Source: Verrucomicrobia bacterium UBA3214
GTDB lineage: Bacteria > Verrucomicrobiota > Kiritimatiellia > RFP12 > UBA1067
DNA: 8,231 nt
Assembly: GCA_002363575.1 (NCBI GenBank)
Contig: DEWI01000045.1
Location: forward strand, 1 to 8,231
Direction of reading: 5' to 3'
The notes under the pieces were generated by a model, which saw only the letters and a program-made list of their open reading frames with translations, was not told the DNA's origin and made no database searches. Position numbers and translations under genes: made by a program. The number at the start of each line of letters is the position of its first letter. The first letter of the stretch is position 1. This document shows, in pieces, positions 8,184 to 8,231 of this stretch.

Positions 8184-8226
8184 AGCGCGCGACGCATGGA
8201 GCACATGCGCCGCGCGCTTCGATTTT
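8183..8226 (+). terminator. Probable Rho-independent terminator of the EF-hand gene
   Basis: AAGCGCGCG (8183-8191) pairs with CGCGCGCTT (8211-8219). After one A/C mismatch, CGCAT (8193-8197) pairs with ATGCG (8205-8209) around a 7-base loop. The stem is followed by CGA and then TTTT (8223-8226). The T run is short and three bases from the stem, so efficiency is uncertain. 8130-8231 holds no gene that I can support. Confidence 0.6.
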
Positions 8227-8231
8227 CGCGC

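Noticed and set aside
6453..8204. A 583-codon - strand frame antisense to the EF-hand gene
   Set aside because: Same shadow pattern: extreme Arg content, no domain, and no ribosome binding site worth calling. The + strand frame has a perfect EF-hand, hydrophobic segments and a good ribosome binding site.

Overview
The window is a GC-rich (roughly 60% by eye) stretch of bacterial chromosome. All five protein genes lie on the + strand and appear intact, except the first, which is cut by the left edge. Every other long open frame, including two very long ones on the - strand, is a GC-bias shadow of these genes. I see no mobile element, tRNA, rRNA, CRISPR array or phage gene. The aminotransferase resembles the Bacteroidota-type enzyme as I remember it, the GC content is high, and the last gene has motifs I loosely associate with Bacteroidota/PVC hypothetical proteins. 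A PVC-type gut or marine bacterium (Verrucomicrobiota, Kiritimatiellota or Lentisphaerota) is my best guess, at low confidence.

Layout. (1) 2-3261: the 3' part of an L-fucose operon, with a FucP-type H+ symporter (5' end missing), then L-fucose isomerase fucI 47 bp downstream with a strong ribosome binding site and a GTG start, closed by a clear Rho-independent terminator. (2) 3319-4420: a separate unit carrying a branched-chain amino acid aminotransferase (ilvE type). It has its own extended -10 promoter, whose position shows that translation starts at 3395 rather than at the upstream ATG at 3326. (3) 4421-4618: a spacer of about 200 bp. Its first part is extremely GC-rich and full of short inverted repeats; its last part is AT-rich. 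(4) 4619-6379: recJ, the single-strand-specific 5'-3' exonuclease. Its start has no clear Shine-Dalgarno and is overlapped by a four-codon mini-frame ending in ATGA. (5) 6459-8129: a 556-residue protein of unknown function with one perfect EF-hand loop and three C-terminal hydrophobic segments, followed by two abutting hairpins, the second terminator-like.

How they fit together. FucP and FucI are the first two steps of L-fucose use: uptake, then isomerisation to L-fuculose. The kinase and aldolase are not in view. The aminotransferase, RecJ and the EF-hand membrane protein are not functionally linked to fucose or to each other in any obvious way. Terminators and promoters split them into at least two or three transcription units.

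Most worth a second look are the EF-hand membrane protein and an apparent in-frame insertion of about 45 residues, with two extra hydrophobic helices, between the two halves of the FucP-like transporter. I did not find convincing evidence for a wholly new multi-gene system here.
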